Shown piece by piece: positions 16,413 through 24,193 of a DNA stretch of 64,000 nt. The notes below the pieces were generated by a model, which saw nothing but the letters and a program-made list of their open reading frames with translations, did not search any database and was not told where the DNA came from. A program made the position numbers and the translations under genes. The number at the start of each line of letters is the position of its first letter. Positions within the stretch are counted from its first letter, which is position 1. The stretch comes from Maritalea porphyrae (lineage in GTDB: Bacteria > Pseudomonadota > Alphaproteobacteria > Rhizobiales > Devosiaceae). The stretch is from contig NZ_JAPWGX010000001.1 of assembly GCF_027213965.1 (NCBI RefSeq), positions 124,001 to 188,000 on the forward strand, in the 5' to 3' direction.

Positions 16413-18352
16413 TTGTGCTTCCATTCTTTTTCAATCTGATCGTAATATCGATAGCCCTTAGGCTTTTCGTTGCTTGTGGAATACATCTTGGCGTCATTGC
16501 CCTGCACTTTGCCGACTTGACGGAAATTGCCCGGTGAACCCGCATAAATGTAGCCATTGGAATGAACGACATTGCCGCTTGATGCAGCACGATCAAGGCC
16601 CATCATATGTGAAGGTCTGTTGCCCAAAGCCTGTTGTATTTGCTGTTGCGCCGCCCGTCTTGCCGCTAGTTTCAGCCCGTCAATTTGTCCTGCGATATCG
16701 TGTCGAACGTTGCGGATCGGAGCCAATGCACCGCGCACATTATTGACCGTGCGTTGCAGCCCGTTCATTTGCCCGCCAAGGCCCGCTGGTCTTGCTGGTG
16801 CTCTTGGTGCCACCGGGTCCAAATAGTTCGGTTGGCTAACTTGTTGAATTGGCTGGATCGGATCAATTGGGTTTATCGTGGCCTTGCCAACTTGCCGGGT
16901 GTAAGGAACGTTAAAGCCCGCCTCTGCCCGGTCAAAGTTGCGTGTGGAACGTGGGGTGGCAATTTTAGGCTGCGACGGGATTGGGTTGTTTAGGCTTGCG
17001 ACCTTCATATCCAAGGCCATTTGCAGGGCTGGGGATGATTGATTGCCCATACTTGAGAAATCAAAGCGCGGGTCTTGCTGTGGTCTTGGCCGGGGCAATG
17101 CAACGGGGTTAACAGATGCCGTGCGCGTTGGCCGTGGCCGGGGTAGATTGACAGGCTTTTGCGGGGTTAGCGCTTTTTGAGCACCGCCCCAAAGGTTTTG
17201 CCCTGTGTCTAAAATTGAATTGCCAACTGCACTTGCAACCTTGAGGGTAGACGGGGCGGCTTGACGTTCGAGCTTCTTGAAATTGTTATACCCCCCCACT
17301 TTGTCGAAAAACGACGGGCCTTTTTGTTTGGATCGTGTCGTGCGTCGTGCTGTTGATGGTCTGTCCGGTGGTGAAGGTGAATAACCTAGTGCTGGCACAA
17401 CAGCTTTAGCAGTTGGTGAAAGGCTTTCAATCGCTGCAAGGGCTGTTGTTGGCTGTTCACCCTTGCCAAGCAAAAATGTGTGGTTGCCAATTTTCTTTGT
17501 GCCGTTTTTGTTTTCAGCACTTAGCCAATACGGGTCTTTGCCCGCAAAATATGCCAGACCACCGTTGGTAGGGTCTTTTGTGCGCCCGGAAAGAACGTCC
17601 GCCGCCGTTGCCCGCGCTGCCAAATATGCGGGGTCGGTGCGCTTAAACCGCTTATCAGGATTATTCCCGCCCGCGCCTTTATTCCATGTGCTGAACTGCT
17701 TGTTCTGAAGCATTACAGATTTAGGGTCGTTCGGGTAACGTGATGACGCAACACGGTTGTTGATAACGTGTCCAACCGCCTCTTGCCCTTTACGCCCCTC
17801 GCCCGCCGCTTCACCAAGCAATGTCAAAGCCGCTGTGTGCAAAACATCGTCGTTTAAACCTTGCTCACGGTTTGGCACAAATGGGGGTGGCTTGCGCTCA
17901 ACCAGTGCAGGTAATTGGCCTTCTTTGCCCGCCAAGTACGCTTCACGCTGCTTTGGAGTTAGCCGCCCGCCTTGGTTCTGGTAATCCCAAAACATGCCGC
18001 CGCCCTTTGGTGGGGTCGCGTGTTCGTCAAGATGGATGCCGCCGCCCTTCATTTCAGCACCAACGCCGCCAATTTTCTTGGCAGACCAATACTGAATGAT
18101 AGGTGCTAGATCATCACCTTTGACCTGTTGCCCGTCTGGTCCGAAAATATGGAAGTCACCAGCTTTGCCCTCATCATGCCGATGTGAACCAGTTCTGCGC
18201 TTGCCACTTGTTGGTTGCCCGCCTGAATAGACCTTGGCGACATACCCCGGCCCGTAAACATCAAGCACGGCTAAATCGATTGCGTCTTCAAGCGAATTTG
18301 TGAGGGGCAAATTCCTAATCGCGCCTTGGTTGGTATAATTTAAACGAGACAT
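16409..18352 (-). CDS. Two-domain peptidoglycan hydrolase (M15-like plus SleB-like)
   Basis: The 647-residue protein has an N-terminal D-Ala-D-Ala peptidase-like domain (GSHRHDEGKAGDFHIFG near residue 55, and GGGIHLDEH near residue 103). A cell-wall hydrolase SleB domain follows (ALTLLGEAAGEGRKGQEAVGH near residue 180, FSTWN near residue 222). Residues 310-647 are Pro-, Arg- and Gln-rich and look disordered, so it may be a virion-associated lysin or a tail protein. It follows the immI-like island and precedes the lysis cassette. Confidence 0.75.
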   Translation of the reverse strand: MSRLNYTNQGAIRNLPLTNSLEDAIDLAVLDVYGPGYVAKVYSGGQPTSGKRRTGSHRHDEGKAGDFHIFGPDGQQVKGDDLAPIIQYWSAKKIGGVGAEMKGGGIHLDEHATPPKGGGMFWDYQNQGGRLTPKQREAYLAGKEGQLPALVERKPPPFVPNREQGLNDDVLHTAALTLLGEAAGEGRKGQEAVGHVINNRVASSRYPNDPKSVMLQNKQFSTWNKGAGGNNPDKRFKRTDPAYLAARATAADVLSGRTKDPTNGGLAYFAGKDPYWLSAENKNGTKKIGNHTFLLGKGEQPTTALAAIESLSPTAKAVVPALGYSPSPPDRPSTARRTTRSKQKGPSFFDKVGGYNNFKKLERQAAPSTLKVASAVGNSILDTGQNLWGGAQKALTPQKPVNLPRPRPTRTASVNPVALPRPRPQQDPRFDFSSMGNQSSPALQMALDMKVASLNNPIPSQPKIATPRSTRNFDRAEAGFNVPYTRQVGKATINPIDPIQPIQQVSQPNYLDPVAPRAPARPAGLGGQMNGLQRTVNNVRGALAPIRNVRHDIAGQIDGLKLAARRAAQQQIQQALGNRPSHMMGLDRAASSGNVVHSNGYIYAGSPGNFRQVGKVQGNDAKMYSTSNEKPKGYRYYDQIEKEWKHK

Positions 18353-18367
18353 AGTTCACCCCATAAG

Positions 18368-18391
18368 AAAACCCCGCCGTGAAGCAGGGTT
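18368..18391 (-). terminator. Intrinsic terminator abutting the lysin RBS
   Basis: The minus strand reads AACCCTGC-TTCAC-GGCGGGGTT then TTCTT, just upstream of the GGGG ribosome-binding site of the lysin gene. The T-run is short. Confidence 0.6.
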
Positions 18392-18418
18392 GATTGCATT
18401 GCAGAATTGTTGTGAAAT
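18390..18418 (+). promoter_or_regulatory. Candidate promoter of the isolated rightward gene
   Basis: TTGATT (18390-18395) and TGAAAT (18413-18418) are 17 bases apart and point at the small gene starting at 18443. This is a moderate match to the housekeeping consensus. Confidence 0.4.
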
Positions 18419-18442
18419 GGCCGAATACTGAAAGGCCATATT

Positions 18443-18649
18443 ATGAGACTTCCAAACACGCCAAAGCGTGATGAATTGTCAGAGATAGAAGATTTAATGA
18501 ATGGACCGATTGTTTATAACGACCAGCCGATTTACGAAGAGCCTGTACACGCCAAGCTACACCCGATTGTTTGGGTTGCCTGTGTTGTAATCATTTTGGT
18601 ATTTTGGAGCGTTGGCCTTCAGATGGGCATTTGGTTGTTGGGCAGATAA
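18443..18649 (+). CDS. Small membrane protein, moron candidate
   Basis: The 68-residue protein has one C-terminal membrane helix (IVWVACVVIILVFWSVGLQMG). It has a good RBS (AAAGG seven bases before ATG) and possibly its own promoter. It is transcribed against the late operon around it, the usual sign of a gene expressed from the prophage. The function is not known. Confidence 0.6.
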   Translation: MRLPNTPKRDELSEIEDLMNGPIVYNDQPIYEEPVHAKLHPIVWVACVVIILVFWSVGLQMGIWLLGR

Positions 18650-18666
18650 ACCGCCCAACCTATTGT

Positions 18667-19041
18667 TTAAGCTGCTTTTTGTTGCACATTCGATAAATCG
18701 ACAAGCAGTTTGCCAAGTTCATCTGTGCTATCACCGCATCGCAGCGCATACCCGATAACAACGTCTCGGCGCATACACGCTTCGATAGAGCATTCTGGTT
18801 CTGACCGCGTTAGCATTTCATCTCGGATGCACTGGCACATAAAGGTGAACGCCTGTGCTTGCTCATCCATCCAGCCGCCTGCAACCTCATCAATTTCTAC
18901 GCCCGGCCTAGATAGGACGCCGATTAATGCTAGATCAGCAGCCAAAGCTGCATCGTACGCCTGTGAAAGTTCTCGGATTGAGAATTGTGTGAAATCAATT
19001 GGCAACAAGCCGTTTATTTTGGTATTTGAACAGTTAGCCAC
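18667..19041 (-). CDS. Hypothetical phage protein
   Basis: The 124-residue protein is not recognised. It is mostly helical, with several cysteines (FMCQCIRDEM, CSIEACMRR). The start is a GTG at 19041 with a strong AGGAGG six bases upstream. It lies downstream of the antirepressor gene on the same strand. Confidence 0.6.
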   Translation of the reverse strand: MANCSNTKINGLLPIDFTQFSIRELSQAYDAALAADLALIGVLSRPGVEIDEVAGGWMDEQAQAFTFMCQCIRDEMLTRSEPECSIEACMRRDVVIGYALRCGDSTDELGKLLVDLSNVQQKAA

Positions 19042-19113
19042 TTCGGACCTCCTACGGTCTGGTTTGGTTAGGCCGTGGCGGGTGTTCCAGCACCCGTCAT
19101 GGCTGTTTTTGTG

Positions 19114-19446
19114 TTAGGCTTCGTCATCTTCAAAAGTTTCTGGCTCCCACGCCCCGTGATGAACCATTTGCATATGCAGAGGGTGAGCTTTGAAACGGGT
19201 TTCTTGTCCAATGGTTCCAATTGTATTCGTTTCGACTGAGCCGCTTCGGGTTAGGGCAAAGAGAGATGCGGTGACATCACTGCCAACATTTTCTTCGATC
19301 TCAGAATTTGCGGTCATGACATGCTCTAAGATTTCTCCATGTGTGCATTCGTGTTTTACTGTGGCGCAATAAAAAAGAACATCTGCGAGAACTCTCGCTT
19401 TCTTGGCAGTCGGACTTAAGTGCTGGAAACTATTCACTTTATTCAT
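19114..19446 (-). CDS. Hypothetical phage protein, cotranscribed with antirepressor
   Basis: The 110-residue protein is not recognised. It has a helical N-terminal half with His/Cys residues (CATVKHECTHGEI). Its ATGA start overlaps the stop of the KilA-N gene, so the two should be translated together; it may assist the antirepressor. Confidence 0.6.
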   Translation of the reverse strand: MNKVNSFQHLSPTAKKARVLADVLFYCATVKHECTHGEILEHVMTANSEIEENVGSDVTASLFALTRSGSVETNTIGTIGQETRFKAHPLHMQMVHHGAWEPETFEDDEA

Positions 19447-20261
19447 TTAGCCAACCCTTGTTCTGTTTGCTTGAAGCGGAGCTTCTTTTGGCCTTGGCGT
19501 TCGATTGCATAACGTTCCGCTGTCAGTTTCAACCCATTGCGCATGCACAAGGCTGCTTTATCTGGGTCAAATAACCGAACAGTGCCACTGCCAATATCCG
19601 CCCTTCCCTCATCTGCGATTGAACATCCCATCTCGTTTAGCCGGTTACCAAACCAAGTAGATGAGCCTCGGAGTTTGCCGGGTAGGTCGTAACGGTCCCA
19701 AATCTGCTTTGCGGTGCGGCCATGCCGTAAAAGAATGTTGTTTTCGGCAAGTTTGGCGCGAACCATCGGCTCAATCATGCGCTCTGACATGTCAAAGACC
19801 ATCAAAGGAAATGCTTGCTCCATTGCCGTGATTTTTTTGGCAAGCATTTTCAACATGCCATCATCACGCCGCAAGAGTTCCTTTATGTCATCTGGTAAGT
19901 CATGAACTGCAATCGACTTGCCTTCCATGCGCTCACGGATAACTTCGTTCCCCCACATATGGAAATCATGCGAGAGATATTTCATGTAAGCCAACGCAAT
20001 CTGCCAGTGCGCGAATGTTCCAAGATGAGAACCGCCGCGTTTAGATGTTACTAATTCAATATGGGATTTTCCCACATTGAAACTCACAGCCTCAACAAAA
20101 CCTTTTGCATTTGGAGTACGGAGCCACTGCGAAGGCGATTGATTTGGGGGGCTTCCGGCAGCACGCCACATATTGGTAAGCGACAATTTCTCATCACGAA
20201 CGCTGATCTCTACAGAATTGTAGACTAGCGGTTGTATTTCTGGTTTAATTAATTCGTTCAT
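19443..20261 (-). CDS. KilA-N domain antirepressor
   Basis: The 272-residue protein has an N-terminal KilA-N/AntB-like DNA-binding domain (LSLTNMWRAAGSPPNQSPSQW near residue 26, GGSHLGTFAHWQIALAYMKYLS near residue 75, WGNEVIRERM). A C-terminal domain includes HGRTAKQIWDRYDLPGKLRGSS near residue 179. In P22 the Ant protein inactivates lysis repressors. Here the gene follows an Arc-like gene and matches the P22 arc-ant order. AAGGA precedes the ATG. Confidence 0.82.
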   Translation of the reverse strand: MNELIKPEIQPLVYNSVEISVRDEKLSLTNMWRAAGSPPNQSPSQWLRTPNAKGFVEAVSFNVGKSHIELVTSKRGGSHLGTFAHWQIALAYMKYLSHDFHMWGNEVIRERMEGKSIAVHDLPDDIKELLRRDDGMLKMLAKKITAMEQAFPLMVFDMSERMIEPMVRAKLAENNILLRHGRTAKQIWDRYDLPGKLRGSSTWFGNRLNEMGCSIADEGRADIGSGTVRLFDPDKAALCMRNGLKLTAERYAIERQGQKKLRFKQTEQGLAK

Positions 20262-20316
20262 TCTGGGTTCCTTTAAAACCTGTTTGAATGTTCTGGCACT
20301 GCGCTAACAGTGCTGG

Positions 20317-20526
20317 TTAGTTCGCGGCGGAGGGTGTGTTGCTGTCTAGGCCCTCACCTTCCACCGCCCCAGAACCTGCCAAAGCACGTTCCAGCAATGT
20401 AACAATCTCCGCGTTCATACTCCTGCGATTGCGTTTAGCCTGCATCTTAATGTCGTCGCGCATTCCGATTGGGAACCGAACGATGTATTGGTCAGCCCCT
20501 CGTCCTGCTTCACCATAGTATGTCAT
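20317..20526 (-). CDS. Arc-like ribbon-helix-helix repressor
   Basis: The 69-residue protein has the Arc family core DQYIVRFPIGMRDDIKMQAK near residue 11, then NRRSMNAEIVTLLERAL. The strand DQYIVRF binds DNA as a dimer. ATG 20526 with AAGGA is preferred over TTG 20529. It heads the leftward arc-ant operon and would repress it by binding the operators at 20538-20612. Confidence 0.85.
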   Translation of the reverse strand: MTYYGEAGRGADQYIVRFPIGMRDDIKMQAKRNRRSMNAEIVTLLERALAGSGAVEGEGLDSNTPSAAN

Positions 20527-20559
20527 CAAATTTCCTTTATCTCCTATTGCGATAATTCA

Positions 20560-20588
20560 TGTATCGCCTACTGCGATGATTGTGTCAA
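20560..20588 (-). promoter_or_regulatory. Leftward promoter of the arc-antirepressor operon
   Basis: On the minus strand TTGACA (20583-20588) is a perfect -35, with GATACA (20560-20565) as -10 at 17-base spacing. The central operator starts in its -10. Confidence 0.65.
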
Positions 20589-20608
20589 CACAAGATATCG
20601 CCTAATGA
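20580..20608 (+). promoter_or_regulatory. Rightward promoter of the mnt-like operon
   Basis: TTGTGT (20580-20585) and TAATGA (20603-20608) are 17 bases apart and lead to the Mnt-like gene at 20629. The third operator covers the -10. Confidence 0.55.
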
Positions 20609-20628
20609 GATAAAAAAAGGGGCCAAAT

Positions 20629-20931
20629 ATGCCACAGGACAGCAAAAGTCGTAAACTTGATCAATATATTGTTCGTTTCCCAGACGGTATGCGTCAAAAG
20701 CTCAAAGACATTGCGGCTGAGAATGGCCGCAGCTTAAACGCCGAAATCATTCACCGTCTTGAGCAAAGCTTCAACGTAGCGACCTCCATTGAAGACATAG
20801 ATGCAGCAAACAAGCGGCTACAGGACATGATGGACAAGGCCGATAAGCGCATTGCACAGTTGCGTGAACAAAACACGCTGGCGCTACAGGTAGAAATGAA
20901 CCGCCGTAGCCCCGAAGATTCCGAAAAGTAA
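20629..20931 (+). CDS. Mnt/Arc-like ribbon-helix-helix repressor
   Basis: The 100-residue protein has the RHH core LDQYIVRFPDGMRQKLKDIA, NGRSLNAEIIHRLEQSF at residues 10-47. A coiled-coil tail (about residues 55-95) is suited to tetramer formation, as in Mnt. It is divergent from the Arc-like gene and first in a four-gene rightward operon. In P22, Mnt keeps the antirepressor off in the lysogen. Confidence 0.82.
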   Translation: MPQDSKSRKLDQYIVRFPDGMRQKLKDIAAENGRSLNAEIIHRLEQSFNVATSIEDIDAANKRLQDMMDKADKRIAQLREQNTLALQVEMNRRSPEDSEK

Positions 20932-20979
20932 GAAGCCTTTCAAATTGACAGGGTTCCTTGGCTGTTGCATTCTCAGCGC

Positions 20980-21303
20980 ATGTTTAAAAAAGCTTTATTG
21001 ATCTCACTATTATTCGTAGGCCCCGCCAATGCTTGGACCTACAACCTCAAACGTGACCTTGGCGTCGTTGGGTTTCAGCGCCATTGTCTATACTCAAATG
21101 ACGAAACATATGCGGTTAACTCGACTGATCTTTGCCCTATGTCGGTTGAAGACAGTGCGCCGGGGTTTGGCGGCGGGACCGGATATTACCAAGGCGAGTA
21201 TCAGGACGGGCTAAACAAGGTCTGTGTGTACGACGTTCTTGGCGAGCAACGGGCCATTAGAGTTTCAAGCATATCCCTTTGCCCTCAAACTCAGCGGTTC
21301 TAA
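20980..21303 (+). CDS. Small exported protein of the lysogenic operon
   Basis: The 107-residue protein has a signal peptide (MFKKALLISLLFVGPANA, cleavage before WTYN) and four cysteines in the mature part. ATG 20980 is chosen over an upstream TTG because it gives a normal signal peptide. It follows the Mnt-like gene. The function is unknown; an envelope role in the lysogen is inferred from position. Confidence 0.6.
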   Translation: MFKKALLISLLFVGPANAWTYNLKRDLGVVGFQRHCLYSNDETYAVNSTDLCPMSVEDSAPGFGGGTGYYQGEYQDGLNKVCVYDVLGEQRAIRVSSISLCPQTQRF

Positions 21304-21804
21304 ATGACTATTTTATCTCTACTGGTAAGAAGCCTCTTTAGTTTGGCTGTTGTTTGCACGTCGGCGGTCGCCTCGGACTTGATAAAGCCGGGCGTGTATT
21401 TTTGCAGAGACACAGCAGTTGGGGGAATTTCATTTGACGCCACCAGCGACATGTGGCGCTCAACTAAATTCAAGGCAGACGACGAATTTTTCTTGCGCGC
21501 AATACCAACAAGCGAGAAAATTACGCCAAAAGACACCAAAAGCGCCTACCAGAAATATGAAATATCGCTAAAGCCGACCGGGTTTGAAACCTACACCGAC
21601 TGCTCCAATGATGCTAGTATTTTTAGTGACCTTAATGTGTACGGGCCCGTTGTTTGGTGTAGGGCTTTCCTTTCGAGATACAACTTCAACTTTGAGAACG
21701 GGCGTTTTTCATCCGCCTATCAAATTGGCTATGTTAGTGGTGATGACAATAACAAGAACACCCCCGCCATTTCAATTGGAACCTGCGATTGGATAACCAA
21801 ATGA
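21304..21804 (+). CDS. Exported protein of the lysogenic operon
   Basis: The 166-residue protein has a signal peptide ending AVAS and a mature domain starting DLIKPGVYFCRDTAVGG, with further cysteines at TDCSND, VVWCRAF and IGTCDW. Paired disulfides in the periplasm are likely. It begins right after the stop of the preceding gene. The family is not recognised. Confidence 0.6.
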   Translation: MTILSLLVRSLFSLAVVCTSAVASDLIKPGVYFCRDTAVGGISFDATSDMWRSTKFKADDEFFLRAIPTSEKITPKDTKSAYQKYEISLKPTGFETYTDCSNDASIFSDLNVYGPVVWCRAFLSRYNFNFENGRFSSAYQIGYVSGDDNNKNTPAISIGTCDWITK

Positions 21805-22001
21805 CTGAAGAACCCAAAATCATTGAAGGCACAGCCCGCCGAAAAGACGCACCGCCTAAAAGGGAATGGAACGTTGCCGATCCTATAGAGCGGATTGTCA
21901 TTTTGGTTATTTCGGCTTTTGCGCTAACAATCGCTGCTAGATACGGCTCTGATGTTGGGGCAATCCTTTTCCCGTTTCTACCGGACACCCCAGTATTCTA
22001 G
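21801..22001 (+). CDS. Small membrane protein of the lysogenic operon
   Basis: The 66-residue protein has a charged N-terminal 30 residues and a membrane helix (IVILVISAFALTIAARYG). Its ATGA start overlaps the stop of the previous gene. Its TAG stop shares CTAG at 21998-22001 with the stop of the convergent ejection-protein gene. It is a superinfection-exclusion candidate by analogy of position with P22 sieA only. Confidence 0.6.
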   Translation: MTEEPKIIEGTARRKDAPPKREWNVADPIERIVILVISAFALTIAARYGSDVGAILFPFLPDTPVF

Positions 22002-24193
22002 TTTAGCTGAGGGCGGCTTGCGACAATTGGCAAGGCTTTTTCAAGGCCAACGCCATAAGCCTCAAGCGCTTTCATCCATCCTCGGGTTGCCATTGCGTTG
22101 AATTGAGCTTTGGCAAGCAATTTCGGATCGTTGGAAAGAAGAATGCGCCCAACTTCTTTGAGAACGCGCTCGTCAATCTTGCCGCCTAATGTAGCAGCCC
22201 CTTTCCTGCCAAGCGCTAGCATTGCCCCCATGCCAAGGCTTGTTTGCCAGTCCTGTCCTGTTACTGCGCCTAAACCTGCGCCAGTCGCACCAACGCCACC
22301 AGCCATGCCTAGTTCATGAAGGAATTGAGCTGTTTTAGAATTTCCCATGGCCCCGCGCATTTTGTCCATAATGTCTTCGACACGAACAAACGCCTCAAGT
22401 TCACGGCTGGCATTTTTGCCTAAAACCATTTCGTTTAACTCACGAGCGGCGGGGTTACCAAACATTTGCTGCACAATATTGCGGTTATCGGATGCGGCCC
22501 GCATAGTGTCGATCATCTCACTAGAATAGCCAGCCTGAAACGCTTTCTTTTCAGCGTCTTTCATGCCTTCAAATGCGGCTTTTGCTTCTGGTACAAGTTT
22601 GCGGTTGCGGGCGAATTTTTTACCCGCGTCTAACGCGTCGTCAGCGCCAAAGAATGCGGCAGCTCCGATGCGCGCGTCTTTAAATTCAGTCACCGCATTA
22701 TCAAGAGCGTTGTTTAAGGATTGTCGAACACCGTTAATTTCATTAAATGCTGCGCTGCCCGGATGCCCCGCCGCCTCCGCTTGCTTCCTCAAGTCGCGCT
22801 GCACTTGATCCCAAAACGCTAAATTCGGTTTGGCAACCGAACCATCTGGCAATTTACGCAATGAAATAGAACCATCATTATTGAACACAAACGGGTTTTT
22901 GACTGGTTTAATACCTTCTGCAACGGACCGGTTCGCCCCGCTTGTTTCTGCTGATTTAACCGCACTACGCAAAGCAGGAGAACGCATTAGCTGCGAAAAG
23001 TTATCATCCCACATGGCTTGTGCTTTTGGAGACTGATAAGCCTTTAAATACGCTGGTTTATTGGCCGCTCTAGCCGCCTCTTTCAATTGGCTTTGGAATT
23101 TTAGGTCATCAACATTCCCGCCGACAAGACGGGTAAGAGTTTGGATTGCCCGTCCTGCTTGACCTTTATACCTATCGCTAACGACCTTCTCCATTTGGCC
23201 GCGAAATTCGGGTGAAGTATTGGCCGCTGATCTAGCAAGGGCGCGGGTTGTTTCGCCGCCCCGGTCAACGTTCATAATGTTTTGTCCGTTAAGACGTGCT
23301 GTCGCTTCATCTGCTTGGTTTAGTACGCTACTTGGCATTGATGCCTGATCTATGCTGTTTGCCAATACAACACGTCTTGCGCCCTCATAAGCTGGGTCAA
23401 ACATACTTTTTGCGAAATGTCCGGCGTTTTTGACCTTATCCGCTCCAAACTTTACAGCTTTAGAAGCAATAGGCATTGCAGCCGATAAGCCGCCGCCCAA
23501 TGCGACACTACCCGCCGCATCTTGCAAAGAGCCACCACGCGCCAATGTGTCAGCACCGGAAAGGGTCGCGTTTGTGCCAATACCCGCCGCATAACGTGTT
23601 GCCGCATTCTTGCCCTCAAGGCCCAACGCCTGTTTACCCATTTGGGTTTGCGCCAACTTGCCCATAGATGCGATCGCACCTGTCATATTCCCGGTAAAAG
23701 CCTCAACTGGGGCGCGGCTTTCCCTAATGTCACGGTTTTGTGCTAATACGTCACGGGTCATTGCGGGGTCATAACCTTGCAAGCGCCCCACGGTTTCAGC
23801 CATAACGGCATCTGCGCCGCGCTGCACCAACGGCCCAACAACGGGAACGCCCTCGAGTGTGTTTTCGGCAAATGTGCCAATACGTTGACCTAAATCCATC
23901 TTGCCGTATTGCTCTTCGAGCGCTTTTTCTTCAGCCGATTTCTGTTCACGGCCCAAACGTTCTTGTTCTTGCCAGAATTGTTCGCCTTCATTATGACCTT
24001 GTGCGCCTTTTGGTACTGGCAGGCCAAAGTCCATATCATTTGTGTTGGCCGGGGCTTGTTGAGCTGCCTTGAATTGGCGAACAGCTTCAATGGAAGTCCC
24101 TTCGCCTGAAATATAGGCGTCTATGTCAGTTTCAGGCGCACCTTGGCTAACCATTTTTGCCACGTTACGCTTAACTTTTGCGAGATCAGCCAT
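21998..24193 (-). CDS. Ejection (internal virion) protein, large
   Basis: The 731-residue protein is last of three consecutive genes in the position of P22 genes 7, 20 and 16. It has a helical, Gln/Glu-rich N-terminus and Gly/Ala-rich hydrophobic stretches (TLEGVPVVGPLVQRGADAVM, MAGGVGATGAGLGAVTG) that could insert into membranes. Such proteins leave the virion to help carry DNA through the envelope. The assignment rests on order and composition, not on a catalytic motif. Confidence 0.65.
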   Translation of the reverse strand: MADLAKVKRNVAKMVSQGAPETDIDAYISGEGTSIEAVRQFKAAQQAPANTNDMDFGLPVPKGAQGHNEGEQFWQEQERLGREQKSAEEKALEEQYGKMDLGQRIGTFAENTLEGVPVVGPLVQRGADAVMAETVGRLQGYDPAMTRDVLAQNRDIRESRAPVEAFTGNMTGAIASMGKLAQTQMGKQALGLEGKNAATRYAAGIGTNATLSGADTLARGGSLQDAAGSVALGGGLSAAMPIASKAVKFGADKVKNAGHFAKSMFDPAYEGARRVVLANSIDQASMPSSVLNQADEATARLNGQNIMNVDRGGETTRALARSAANTSPEFRGQMEKVVSDRYKGQAGRAIQTLTRLVGGNVDDLKFQSQLKEAARAANKPAYLKAYQSPKAQAMWDDNFSQLMRSPALRSAVKSAETSGANRSVAEGIKPVKNPFVFNNDGSISLRKLPDGSVAKPNLAFWDQVQRDLRKQAEAAGHPGSAAFNEINGVRQSLNNALDNAVTEFKDARIGAAAFFGADDALDAGKKFARNRKLVPEAKAAFEGMKDAEKKAFQAGYSSEMIDTMRAASDNRNIVQQMFGNPAARELNEMVLGKNASRELEAFVRVEDIMDKMRGAMGNSKTAQFLHELGMAGGVGATGAGLGAVTGQDWQTSLGMGAMLALGRKGAATLGGKIDERVLKEVGRILLSNDPKLLAKAQFNAMATRGWMKALEAYGVGLEKALPIVASRPQLN

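Larger units (their letters stand above)
20538..20612. promoter_or_regulatory. Three 17-bp operators of the immI-like switch
   Basis: Three related 17-mers lie between the divergent genes: TATCTCCTATTGCGATA (20538-20554), TATCGCCTACTGCGATG (20562-20578) and TATCGCCTAATGAGATA (20596-20612). Each is an imperfect inverted repeat of TATCGC and GCGATA separated by five bases. The middle one overlaps the leftward -10 and the third covers the rightward -10. They are likely bound by the Arc-like and Mnt-like proteins. Confidence 0.8.
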
